Below, piece after piece: positions 37,560-46,304 of a stretch of DNA of 64,000 bases. Every line of letters begins with the position of its first letter. Positions within the stretch are counted from its first letter, which is position 1. The DNA comes from Candidatus Cloacimonetes bacterium HGW-Cloacimonetes-2 (GTDB taxonomy: Bacteria; Cloacimonadota; Cloacimonadia; Cloacimonadales; Cloacimonadaceae): contig PHBP01000004.1 in the NCBI GenBank assembly GCA_002842035.1, positions 186,001-250,000 on the forward strand. The letters are read 5' to 3'. A model generated the notes under the pieces. That model did not search any database. It had not been told where the DNA came from and saw only the letters and a program-made list of their open reading frames with translations. The translations under genes and the position numbers were made by a program.

Positions 37560-38197
37560 AAAGCAGTCCGGGATTGTGTTTGAGACCTCTGTACCGAGCT
37601 TGTAGTGAAGGGGGAGTTTTCTTTACCACAGAGAAAGCGGAGAAAAGCAAAGAAGAGCAGAGGAATTGGAAAATAAAGCTGATTGAGGAGAGTAACCCTC
37701 TTTGGTAGGATTTATCCGAGGATACAGGCAACTTCTTCCCTTGATTGGATTCCTGATTTTCTCCCAACCAAACTGCAAGCGCAGCTGAGATTCCTGCCTT
37801 GGCAGGAATGACGGAAGGGGTTAGGACTATGTATGAGAAGCTTTGGCTGGCAGGTAGGCTCCCAAGAATAACTGATACTATGCTTTTTTGCAGGAACATT
37901 CTATCTCTTCCCAGCACAATACTCCTGCCTCTGCTGTTCTCTGCTATCTCTGTGGTAAAAAAACCCTCCTTTACACCTTGTTAAAAAAACTTCCCCTTTG
38001 AAACCACTGGCAAAACTCGGGCACTGCTCTGGAGATTCCCTTGTCGCCACTAGGGGATCACTAGGGAATCACTAGGGGATCACGAGAGAATCCAAGCAGG
38101 AAGAATGAGTCATCAAGGCAACAAATCAATTGACATCCAGAACAGTGGCAGATAGTTCGTAACAATATGATTCGTAATCAAAAAGGAGGTTGATGCT
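37560..38197. repeat. Repeat-rich gap with several nested modules
   Basis: No gene seen. Modules: an inverted pair at about 37595-37645 and 37930-37983 sharing TTTACCACAGAGA and its complement; GATTCCTGATTT ... CAGGAATGACGG at 37748-37814, ending in the palindrome TTCCTGCCTTGGCAGGAA; and at 37990-38092 the inverted copy of the element at 21391-21496. Confidence 0.7.
37990..38092 (-). repeat. Dispersed repeat element with 11-bp tandem units (copy B, inverted)
   Basis: ACTAGGGGATC, ACTAGGGAATC and ACTAGGGGATC at 38049-38081 are the reverse complement of the tandem units at 21404-21436. The flank CTTCCCCTTTGAAACCACTG and GGAGATTCCCTTGTC match the other copy in inverse order and orientation. Confidence 0.85.
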
Positions 38198-38785
38198 ATG
38201 ACAAAATGCAAATGGTGTGGAAGCGTATACGCTTCATACACAAAAGTATGCCCCGTTTGTAATAGGCGTGTTTCTAGTCAGCGAAAAAATTGGTATATAT
38301 TTATTTACTTACTGGGAGCACTAGTGGCAGTAACAATAGTATGGTCTGTAATATACTCGTATCGCGAACTCAATGAAGATAACCTTGAGCAAACGCCAGA
38401 TCGTAGAATACCTTATCATCTAGTTGATGCAAGTAGTCTATATACTGCTGATAGAATAATTGTTTCTCAAGACAATGCTACTGAGCCAGATCTTATTGAT
38501 TTGGGCAATACCCTCAGGTACGATCTTAGAAACAAGAAAGGGGTGGTCCAAATACTGGTATATGATGATCTTGAATCTGCTAAGATATTAACTCAAGAGC
38601 GTAGAAATGCATATGCCATGGGCTCACTAGATGATCATTCTCTTGATAAGTATTACAAGCATCATATTGCCACTTATTGGAAGAATACATACACAGGACA
38701 TCATAGTTATGCAATTTTCTTGGATGGAAGTCTCGGTGACAGGCAGATAGACATAGATTATAGCAAGAAAGAAAATTACAGATGA
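38198..38785 (+). CDS. Zinc-ribbon membrane protein of unknown function
   Basis: A 195-residue protein starting with a zinc ribbon (CKWCGSVYASYTKVCPVC), then one membrane helix (WYIFIYLLGALVAVTIVWSVIY) and an outer domain of about 140 residues without a recognised family. Its codons look more A/T-rich than those of neighbouring genes, and it sits next to repeat elements, so recent arrival is possible. The ATG has GGAGG about ten bases upstream. Confidence 0.6.
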   Translation: MTKCKWCGSVYASYTKVCPVCNRRVSSQRKNWYIFIYLLGALVAVTIVWSVIYSYRELNEDNLEQTPDRRIPYHLVDASSLYTADRIIVSQDNATEPDLIDLGNTLRYDLRNKKGVVQILVYDDLESAKILTQERRNAYAMGSLDDHSLDKYYKHHIATYWKNTYTGHHSYAIFLDGSLGDRQIDIDYSKKENYR

Positions 38786-38899
38786 AACTATCTCTTATCC
38801 TAGCCCAAAACATCAGTTACAATAATTGCGTGATTAAATGAGGATACCATCAAAAGCATAGACACCTATAGCGAGACCAAATTCAAGAGCTTTGATCCG

Positions 38900-39646
38900 G
38901 TGCAGCAACTCAAGGCAATTGAGCGCATAATGCAGGCTATCGAAGATTGCCCCCTGGAGCAGGATCAGGAGCTGATTGATAACCTGACTATGCTGCTGGA
39001 TATCTATGGCGGAGAGCAGCTTATCACGCTGAGCGGGCTAAAGCAAGCTTGCCGGGAAGGGGGACGCACATTGCGGGAGGAGATAGGCAAGTACTATTTG
39101 GCAAAGGGCAGGATCTGCAGAGACGATCAAATCCTTGTGCTCAAATCAGATGGCATACGGAAAAGTGACCCAGTCGCCAAAGCCAGAGCTGAGAAAATGG
39201 TGGTGATTCTGGATAATCTGCGTTCCGTCTTCAACGCTGGCTCAATCTTTAGAACCGGAGAGTGTCTGGGGATAGGAGAAATAGTCTTCTGCGGAAGCAG
39301 CCCCGGACCCGAACACCCACATTTTGCCAAGACCGCAATGGGCACCCAGGATCGGCTTTCCTGGCGTCGGTATCTAAACACCAGGGAAGCGGTAATCCAT
39401 TACAAAGAAGAGGGATACAAGATATTGGCACTGGAGACAGCGGAGGGAGCAAGCTCGGTTTTTGAGACTGGGGTCGATTTTCCTCTAGCCTTGATCCTGG
39501 GCAATGAAGCGCTGGGCATCAGCCGGGAAGTGCTCGCGGAGGTCGATCAGATCGTAGCTTTGCCTGTTTTGGGCTGGAAAAATTCGCTCAACGTAGGTGT
39601 TGCTTTCGCAGTGGCTGCTTACCAGATGATCTTTAGCCGCGGCTGA
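38900..39646 (+). CDS. SpoU/TrmH-family RNA 2'-O-methyltransferase
   Basis: A 248-residue SPOUT enzyme that probably methylates tRNA or rRNA. The motifs are VILDNLRSVFNAGSIFRTGE, LALILGNEALGISREVL and LPVLGWKNSLNVGVAFAVAAYQ. The N-terminal part is a helical extension. The start is doubtful: GTG at 38900 has no ribosome site, and the frame remains open and protein-like upstream to the stop at 38831 (NEDTIKSIDTYSETKFKSFDP) without a normal start codon. It overlaps the convergent udk by 14 bases. Confidence 0.82.
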   Translation: MQQLKAIERIMQAIEDCPLEQDQELIDNLTMLLDIYGGEQLITLSGLKQACREGGRTLREEIGKYYLAKGRICRDDQILVLKSDGIRKSDPVAKARAEKMVVILDNLRSVFNAGSIFRTGECLGIGEIVFCGSSPGPEHPHFAKTAMGTQDRLSWRRYLNTREAVIHYKEEGYKILALETAEGASSVFETGVDFPLALILGNEALGISREVLAEVDQIVALPVLGWKNSLNVGVAFAVAAYQMIFSRG

Positions 39647-40259
39647 TCTCGTAATGCAGATAGCCGTGGAGCATATAAAGCACCTTGTCAAATTCGCGTT
39701 CACCGGGGATAATCACATCGGCATTCTTTTTGCTGGGCTCGATGAAGGCATCGTGAGAAGGCTTTACCGTTAGAACATACTTATCCAATACTCCTTCAAC
39801 GTCATAGCCCCGATCACGGGTATCGCGGATCAATCTGCGCACCAGCCTGAGATCGGCATCGGTATCGACAAAGATCCGTAGATCGCTAAGCTGTAGCAGC
39901 TCGGGATAATAGAGCGCAAAGATACCTTCCAGGATAATCACGTCTGCATAGGCAACGCAGAGAGTGCCTTCGCTACGCTCGTGAGTGATAAAATCGTAAT
40001 CCGGCACGTTTACCGCGTGTCCAGCCATCATCTGCCGGATGTCCTGAACGAGGTAAGCCGTGTCGATGGCGGAAGGATGATCAAAATTGTATTCGCGGCT
40101 CTCCTCAGCATTCATCCCACTTAGATCGTGATAGTAGTTATCGTGCGAGATGATCACGGTTTTGAGCTCGCCCAGACGGCGTCCGATGGCTTTGGCGATG
40201 GTGGTCTTACCGGAGCAGGTACCCCCTCCGATCAAGATCAGGCGGCAATTGTTGATCAT
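39633..40259 (-). CDS. udk: Uridine kinase
   Basis: A 208-residue salvage enzyme phosphorylating uridine or cytidine. The P-loop is GGGTCSGKTT, HDNYYHD and NFDHPSAID are the substrate-binding segments, and IRDTRDRGYDVEGVLDKY is the lid region. The length is typical. It overlaps the M48 protease gene by four bases and ends inside the opposing methyltransferase gene. Confidence 0.92.
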   Translation of the reverse strand: MINNCRLILIGGGTCSGKTTIAKAIGRRLGELKTVIISHDNYYHDLSGMNAEESREYNFDHPSAIDTAYLVQDIRQMMAGHAVNVPDYDFITHERSEGTLCVAYADVIILEGIFALYYPELLQLSDLRIFVDTDADLRLVRRLIRDTRDRGYDVEGVLDKYVLTVKPSHDAFIEPSKKNADVIIPGEREFDKVLYMLHGYLHYEISRG

Positions 40260-41248
40260 TGAGTTCTCCCGGTGAGTATGGCTTTGTATCGGTTGTAGCG
40301 CAAGTCTTTGTCAAGAGTGCGGCGATTGTGGACAATGTAAGAATCTATGGTGTTTCTAAGAGCATCCATCCTGCTGCGGACGCTTTCTTTGGTATAATGC
40401 TGGGTTATCGAGGAAGGTGGAAATCTGAGGAGACGGAAGAGCATATCCATAATGGTGTGGTTGCTATATGCGCAGCGGATCAGGTAACGCAGGGCTGCCT
40501 GGTCGGTGAGAGCTTCGACCGCCTCATAATTGGATTGCATTGTGTCTTCCAACAAGCAGGCATAGTTTTGATCGAGCTCGGTAGCATTGCCATCAATGAT
40601 GCTATTAAGTTTTTCGGGATTTTGCTCCAGCAGTTCCGCAGATAAATTTCTCCAATATTCTGTGGTGCTAAAGTAGAAATGCCCGTGTACTATATGGGCT
40701 ATCTCGTGAGCGAGAATAAAGGCAAGCTCGGCTTCGCTATTGACTTGCAGTAGCAAGCCTTTGGTGAGGAAAATATACGCACCGGGGAGAGTGTAGCTGG
40801 CGGGTTCTATCTTATCGAGCACGTAGCAGAGGGGCTTTAGCCCGGGTAGTTCGGTATTCGATGCGACCAATGCGGCAACTTGATTCAGGTAGTTTTGGAG
40901 CTGCTGGTCTCTGATCATACGCTCCTTACCAAGCTCTGATGCAAGTGCCAATCCTAGAGCGCTATCCAGGATACCGGGAGCTGTTACTCTCGTAGTGTCA
41001 ATCAGGGGAAATGCTCTTTGAAAGGGAACCGGATCGACCAGATCATAGGTTTCCCGGAGAAATTGGCGATACCCATCTTCCTTGATAATAAGATCAGGCT
41101 CAAATTGCTCGAGAGCGTCCCGATCTTTGGCAAAGCGCAGGGCAAGCATTTTGCGCGATATTGCCTCTTCACTGCCGGGCATTATCTCTCCCGGCAAGAT
41201 CATCCGGATGGTCAGGCAAATGGCAATCAGAAACAGTCGTTTGGGCAT
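40256..41248 (-). CDS. M48-family metalloprotease, exported
   Basis: A 330-residue protein with a signal peptide (LFLIAICLTIRMILPGE) and the zinc site HEIAHIVHGH; the likely third ligand is the Glu in EAVEALTDQAALRY. BepA- or LoiP-like periplasmic proteases of this family control outer-membrane protein assembly. No TPR domain is visible. It lies one base after the hybrid kinase gene, and its own stop overlaps udk. Confidence 0.85.
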   Translation of the reverse strand: MPKRLFLIAICLTIRMILPGEIMPGSEEAISRKMLALRFAKDRDALEQFEPDLIIKEDGYRQFLRETYDLVDPVPFQRAFPLIDTTRVTAPGILDSALGLALASELGKERMIRDQQLQNYLNQVAALVASNTELPGLKPLCYVLDKIEPASYTLPGAYIFLTKGLLLQVNSEAELAFILAHEIAHIVHGHFYFSTTEYWRNLSAELLEQNPEKLNSIIDGNATELDQNYACLLEDTMQSNYEAVEALTDQAALRYLIRCAYSNHTIMDMLFRLLRFPPSSITQHYTKESVRSRMDALRNTIDSYIVHNRRTLDKDLRYNRYKAILTGRTQ

Positions 41249-41249
41249 A

Positions 41250-43688
41250 TCACTCTCTGGGTTTTACTTTCATCAGGAGGCTAAAGAGCAGCTCCAGATC
41301 GACCGGCTTGGAGATATAATCATCCATTCCGGAGGCAATGAAACGCTCGCGATCACCGCTCATTGCGGCAGCTGTATAGGCATAGATGGTGGTCTTGCGA
41401 CCGGTCAGGCTTTCGATCTCGCGTATCTTGTGAGTAGCAGTAACTCCATCCATCACAGGCATATGGACATCCATCAGAATACAATCAAAATCCATCTGCT
41501 GGTAGAGATCGACTGCTTCCTGGCCGTTGTTTGCAATCGTGACATCCAATTGCCACTGCTCCAGTTGCTTCTTTGTAGCACTCTGATTTACGAGCTCATC
41601 TTCGACCAAGAGGACTTTCAAATGGGGCAGAAACTCTTCGCGGAGCTCCTGTTGGCGGGTAAGTATGTGTTCGGCTTTGACCTCATTCTGCAGTCTGAAG
41701 GGCAGAATAAAGAAGAAGCTGGAGCCTTCATTGGGCTTGCTTTCCACCCAGATAAAGCCACCCATCAGCTCGACCAGGCGCTTTACGATGCTGAGGCCGA
41801 GTCCGGTGCCGCCATACTTGCGTGTGATGCGGTTATCAAGCTGGGAGAAGTTGTCGAAGATATCCTTCTGTTTCATAGGATCGATGCCGATACCGGTATC
41901 TTTAACGCAGAATAGGATGCGGACATCATTTTCGCTGCGGTTGTAAACCTCTGCAGAAACTTCAATATAGCCTTCCTCAGTGAACTTCATCGCATTTTGC
42001 AGGAGATTGATCAGTACCTGGCGCAACCGTAGCATATCTCCATTGAGCAAAGCAGGGAGGTTTTCATTGATATTACTGCGAATATCCACTCCGGCTTTTT
42101 CGCGTTGGTAGGCGAAACTCTTTACCATATCCCTGATCAAATAGGCAGGATTGAAATCGGTAAAGATCAGATCCATCTTACCGCTTTCGATCTTGGAGAC
42201 ATCGAGGATATCGTTTACGATCTTCATCAGGCTTTGCCCGGATGAATAGATGATATCGTAGTATTCACGTTGCTCGGGGCTCGCTTCCATCTGCATCAAG
42301 ACCTGGACAAAGCCCATAATGCCATTGAGGGGAGTACGGATCTCGTGGCTCATATTTGCCAGGAAGTGTCCCTTGGCAATGCTGGCAGTTTCGGCTTTTT
42401 CTTTGGCTTCAAGCAGCTCCGCCTCCAGAGCTTTCTGGGATGTTATATCAACCATATAGCCATAAACTGCATATTCACCGCTGTCTTCTTTGATAATCTG
42501 GTTGTAATCCAGAACCCAGCGGATTTCTCCGGATTTGGTGACAATCCTGTATTGCTTTAGCTCTGTCTCGATACCATTACTGATCTGGGATTCCAGCAAT
42601 TGATCAACCTCAGGCCTATCTTCAGAGAATACTATGTCTGTGTAGTTATCTGCATTTTCTATTGCCAACTGGGGATCATAGCCCCAGGCACGCAGTCCAT
42701 CGGAGACATAGATCGTGCTATATGGCTTGGTCTTGTGTTTGTAAACAACGATCGGACCCTTGAGAAAGATCTGGTAGTCGCGTCTGAGCTCTTCGAGCTC
42801 GTGTTCCGTGAGTTTTCCGGCTTCGGTACAATCCTGCAGCTTTCTTTTGATTGGGAAAAACCTGGCTGCAAGCAGGGCAATCGTCGCAAGACTGGTCAAA
42901 AGCAGCATAACCAGCGGTAAGATACCGGTGCTTCTGCTATTTGCCAAAGCGGTAAACTTGCTGGAATACTCTCCGAACCACTTGTTTTGTAGCTTCTCCA
43001 GAGTGCCGTCACTTTCGAGCTGGGAGAGGACTTTATCTATCCTGGCAATCAGCTCTGGGTCCTTGGAAGCCATACAATAATAACGAGGCTGTATCTCTCC
43101 ACGAATGGCAATGATATTCTCAAGATCCAGCGTCTTGATCAGATGCATACCATTCATATAGTTTATTAATGCTGCATCGCCTACCCCGGTGCTTAACAGA
43201 TGGATCACATCTTCCTGAGTAGGCAGTTCCACGACCTTGCCGGCGAACTCATTATCACGTATGTAATCAAGGGCTATGTCGCCTTCCTGAACCAAAATCT
43301 CGGCCTTCTTGAGCTGATCTTGATTGGTGAAGCGGGAGTTGTTCCTTACGAAGAAAGTGCGCCAGGTATTCGTGTGGGGATTGCTAAACTGCAATTCCTG
43401 AGCTCTCGCCGGTGAGAAAGCGATACCTTGAATCAGGTCGATTGATCCATTATCCAGCTCTTCTCTTACCCGAGCCCATTTCGTCAGCTTCCAGACAGGC
43501 TTTAGATCCAGCCTTTGGGCAATGATGCCCGAAAGCTCCACATTATAGCCTGTAGGGTCGCCGGAATCGCCCAAATACTCGTATGGAGGAAAGTTCACAT
43601 CTCCCCCTATAACCAGTTCTCCGGCTGCTCCATACAGTGATGCCACTCCCATAATGAGTAAAACAAAGCAAAAGATAACAAGCTTCAA
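41250..43688 (-). CDS. BvgS-like hybrid sensor histidine kinase
   Basis: An 812-residue hybrid kinase. In order: signal peptide; one periplasmic family 3 solute-binding sensor domain (about 22-245, VNFPPYEYLGDSGDPTGYNVEL); membrane helix (about 255-275); PAS domain (about 300-420); HisKA with FLANMSHEIRTPLNG; HATPase with NLLQNAMKFTEEG and GGTGLGLSIVKRLVELMGG; and a C-terminal receiver LLVEDELVNQSA ... LMDVHMPVMDG. The start is TTG at 43686-43688 with AGGAGG eight bases upstream. No Hpt domain or separate output regulator is adjacent. The ligand is probably an amino acid-like compound, by family analogy. Confidence 0.9.
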   Translation of the reverse strand: MKLVIFCFVLLIMGVASLYGAAGELVIGGDVNFPPYEYLGDSGDPTGYNVELSGIIAQRLDLKPVWKLTKWARVREELDNGSIDLIQGIAFSPARAQELQFSNPHTNTWRTFFVRNNSRFTNQDQLKKAEILVQEGDIALDYIRDNEFAGKVVELPTQEDVIHLLSTGVGDAALINYMNGMHLIKTLDLENIIAIRGEIQPRYYCMASKDPELIARIDKVLSQLESDGTLEKLQNKWFGEYSSKFTALANSRSTGILPLVMLLLTSLATIALLAARFFPIKRKLQDCTEAGKLTEHELEELRRDYQIFLKGPIVVYKHKTKPYSTIYVSDGLRAWGYDPQLAIENADNYTDIVFSEDRPEVDQLLESQISNGIETELKQYRIVTKSGEIRWVLDYNQIIKEDSGEYAVYGYMVDITSQKALEAELLEAKEKAETASIAKGHFLANMSHEIRTPLNGIMGFVQVLMQMEASPEQREYYDIIYSSGQSLMKIVNDILDVSKIESGKMDLIFTDFNPAYLIRDMVKSFAYQREKAGVDIRSNINENLPALLNGDMLRLRQVLINLLQNAMKFTEEGYIEVSAEVYNRSENDVRILFCVKDTGIGIDPMKQKDIFDNFSQLDNRITRKYGGTGLGLSIVKRLVELMGGFIWVESKPNEGSSFFFILPFRLQNEVKAEHILTRQQELREEFLPHLKVLLVEDELVNQSATKKQLEQWQLDVTIANNGQEAVDLYQQMDFDCILMDVHMPVMDGVTATHKIREIESLTGRKTTIYAYTAAAMSGDRERFIASGMDDYISKPVDLELLFSLLMKVKPRE

Positions 43689-43691
43689 TGT

Positions 43692-45215
43692 CTAGGCCTC
43701 CTGTAAATCTTCTATCCGCTGAACGTATCTTATCATATCATACTTACGCTCCAACCCAGCAGAATTCATATAACGCACCGAACCGAATATAGGGCGGCTT
43801 TGCCAGGGACGATCGTGCTTGCCAAAGCACCAGGCAATCCCGGCAAAGGAATTTGGATCCCTGCCATCCAGCTCGTACTTATCGTTCAAATACATCATCA
43901 TATAATAAGCAGTCTCTGGATCAGGCGTCCATTCGATGAGCTTCTTTCCCCAGTACATCCGCATATAGTTATGCATCTTGCCGGTGACAAGCAGCTCTCT
44001 TTGAGCAGCATTCCAATAGGGATCATGGGTTTGGGCATTCTCCAATATGTCAATCGAATACTTGTAATTTCTGGGGTCTGTGCTGTGTATTTCCAGCGAC
44101 TCCCTTGCCCAGCCGGGCAGAGATGAATAGCTATCATAGCCCGGATTGTAATGACAGAAGTTCATACTAAGCTCTCTGCGCACTATGAGTTCTTCACAAA
44201 ATGATGCTATCGACAAAGGCAACCCCTGATAAGCAGATTTCTGCTTGATCATTGCCGGAATATCAGAGGCTTTCAGCTCGAAATGCCGAATGATCCGGCG
44301 CACTATCTCACGAGCCGAGATCTGTCCAAAATGCAGATAGGGAGACAGCTCGCTCTGATAGCTGGTGGCAGGATTGTTGCGCGAATCCCCATAACGCGGG
44401 AGTTTCATATCTACAAACTGCTGCAGATGCTCCATCGCGGCACTATGGCCCCCACAGTATCTGGCAGGAGGCCCGGGATCAGGTGCTAAACGCTTTGCTA
44501 TCCATGTTTCCAAATTCCCGCTATCTGAGAAAGCTTCTGCTATATCCAGGAATCCTGCCTGGGATAGAGCAGCCTTCAGTTCGCCGGGTATCTTGACAAT
44601 TGGCTCGGGAAGCTCCGGTGGCGCATACAGGTATGGCTCCAGGACTTTTAGCAGCTTGGGACGCAGTGTTGCTGCCGCATATTCTTCCTTTGGACTGGCT
44701 ATCTCAAGTGGTACAATCGGTTCTGTCTCATACTGCAGATAGCTCAAGCCGGCTGCTGCGCAGTATGTGTAGAGCTTTGTTCTGAGCTCTCTCTGCCAGT
44801 TCAAATAACCTGTATCAAGGAAGAGAGTTTTTGCTAAAGGGAGGATAGGGACAAGGCATTCAAAGGGATCGCCAAATGATATGAACAAGCTCAGTTGCTT
44901 GCTTGCCAATGCCTTTGCCAGTTCATAAAGGCCTTGAAACATAAATCTGTAATGACGGAGATTGGCATCAGGCACCGAGTCTGTTACACAAAAAACCACA
45001 ATAAGAGGAAGCTTGTGAGCATTAGCCTCCTCGAGAGCAGCAAAAAATGCAGGATTGTCTGCCATCCTCTGCGCAGCCTGCATCCAGTAGATGATGCACT
45101 TGCCCAGGCGGATGTCGTTTATCCACCGGCGATATGGCTCAATCCCCGGGATACGCGCATCCTTTACCGTATTATCCATCATCTGTCTATCCAAGTGCTT
45201 CATTTCCAATGTCAT
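43692..45215 (-). CDS. phr: Class II CPD photolyase
   Basis: A 507-residue flavoprotein that repairs cyclobutane pyrimidine dimers with light. Class II features are the C-terminal run WNAAQRELLVTGKMHNYMRM, YWGKKLIEW, YLNDKYELDGRDPNSFAGIAWCFGKHDRPW and the N-terminal RRWINDIRLGKCIIYWMQAAQRM. The size is normal. The hybrid kinase gene follows after three bases. The first ATG is used; a second in frame lies four codons later. Its presence in a presumed anaerobe is of interest. Confidence 0.95.
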   Translation of the reverse strand: MTLEMKHLDRQMMDNTVKDARIPGIEPYRRWINDIRLGKCIIYWMQAAQRMADNPAFFAALEEANAHKLPLIVVFCVTDSVPDANLRHYRFMFQGLYELAKALASKQLSLFISFGDPFECLVPILPLAKTLFLDTGYLNWQRELRTKLYTYCAAAGLSYLQYETEPIVPLEIASPKEEYAAATLRPKLLKVLEPYLYAPPELPEPIVKIPGELKAALSQAGFLDIAEAFSDSGNLETWIAKRLAPDPGPPARYCGGHSAAMEHLQQFVDMKLPRYGDSRNNPATSYQSELSPYLHFGQISAREIVRRIIRHFELKASDIPAMIKQKSAYQGLPLSIASFCEELIVRRELSMNFCHYNPGYDSYSSLPGWARESLEIHSTDPRNYKYSIDILENAQTHDPYWNAAQRELLVTGKMHNYMRMYWGKKLIEWTPDPETAYYMMMYLNDKYELDGRDPNSFAGIAWCFGKHDRPWQSRPIFGSVRYMNSAGLERKYDMIRYVQRIEDLQEA

Positions 45216-45307
45216 TATTCTCTACTCTGTCTATCCACTGGTAGGGATTGACTATATCAGTCAAGCATTTTCACCAAAGACCTTCCAAAGCTGCTTTTCC
45301 CAAACAA

Positions 45308-45339
45308 GTAAAAAAGGGTACATCGATGGATGTACCCTT
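45308..45339 (-). terminator. Rho-independent terminator of the 45361-45933 gene
   Basis: AAGGGTACATC at 45314-45324 pairs with GATGTACCCTT at 45329-45339 around a four-base loop. On the minus strand the stem is followed by a run of T residues (A-run at 45308-45315 on the plus strand). It lies about 20 bases after the stop codon. Confidence 0.85.
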
Positions 45340-45360
45340 GTGGAAGATATACCGATTTGA

Positions 45361-45933
45361 TTAGATGGCTACTCTGAGGTTGCTCAGAGAAATTTTATAG
45401 CCCCCGCCGACCGTGATGAAGCCACGATAAGCTTCTGAGGTGTCGGTAATGCGGCTCTGCGCCCAATCATAGGTTCTGGCTTCGTTGTTGCTGGTGGGTG
45501 CCACATAGATATCGGCATCACCCATATTGTCAAAGAAATAGACTTCTTTTCCCAAAACGAGATCGGAAGATACGGCAGGCCTGGTCTTGACCCAATAGGT
45601 CACCCATTCTGAAGCACCGTTTTGCACAAACAAGAACTTTGCCTTGTTCTGGGTTTCGGGGGTTGGTGCTGTCTGCATCTTACCGAGCCAGACACGATTC
45701 CAGGGGTTTTGCCCCAAGGGCTCATCAAAGATAAAATAATCGTCTGCCTGGATGAAATGCATATCTCCGGTAGCACCGGCAGGAGGTGTAACCTGCACAA
45801 TCGGCTCAATCGCCGGAGTCTGAATCACAAATCCAGGTACTGAACAGCCTGCGATACCAATGCCCAATGCGATCAGCATCAGAGCGGTTAGAGCAAATAC
45901 GTAAGTCTTTTTGAATCCATAGTTCGGTTTCAT
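45361..45933 (-). CDS. Hypothetical lipoprotein
   Basis: A 190-residue protein with a lipoprotein signal (ALTALMLIALGIGIAGC). The mature part is beta-rich with aromatic residues (DDYFIFDEPLGQNPWNRVWLGK, SEWVTYWVKTRP) and ends LSNLRVAI. No family recognised. It is a single gene with its own terminator. The ATG has AAAGAGGAGTAAGAA upstream. Confidence 0.6.
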   Translation of the reverse strand: MKPNYGFKKTYVFALTALMLIALGIGIAGCSVPGFVIQTPAIEPIVQVTPPAGATGDMHFIQADDYFIFDEPLGQNPWNRVWLGKMQTAPTPETQNKAKFLFVQNGASEWVTYWVKTRPAVSSDLVLGKEVYFFDNMGDADIYVAPTSNNEARTYDWAQSRITDTSEAYRGFITVGGGYKISLSNLRVAI

Positions 45934-46304
45934 TTCTTACTCCTCTTTCCATGTTTTTTCGTAATAATCGCATCAGGTGGGCCTTTGATAAATCTGTCAA
46001 TCAAAACTTGCTACATTATTAGCTATGTATAAGCTATCATCCTGCTTATAATGCTGCAATGATTTATCTTACAAGTATCGGGAATCTTGCTTTCGCACTT
46101 CTCTCGCTTATCAGGAGTGGAGATTTAGCTCGGAGAATGAACAGGTCCCGCCCGGCTTGTGGAAAAAGAGCATAAGCATTGGATAGATTAGGACTGATGG
46201 CTTGTAAAAAGGCATTGACAAAAACAAAAGGAGTCCAAAGAATTGCTATCGGTTCATTTTACTGCCAAATCTGATAGTGAACCCTGAATTACCAAGGAGG
46301 TTTT
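45934..46304. other. Divergent gap upstream of hppA
   Basis: About 370 bases without a gene. TTGACA at 46215-46220 could be a -35 element for hppA, but no convincing -10 follows at the right distance. AAGGAGG lies directly before the hppA start codon. Confidence 0.4.
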
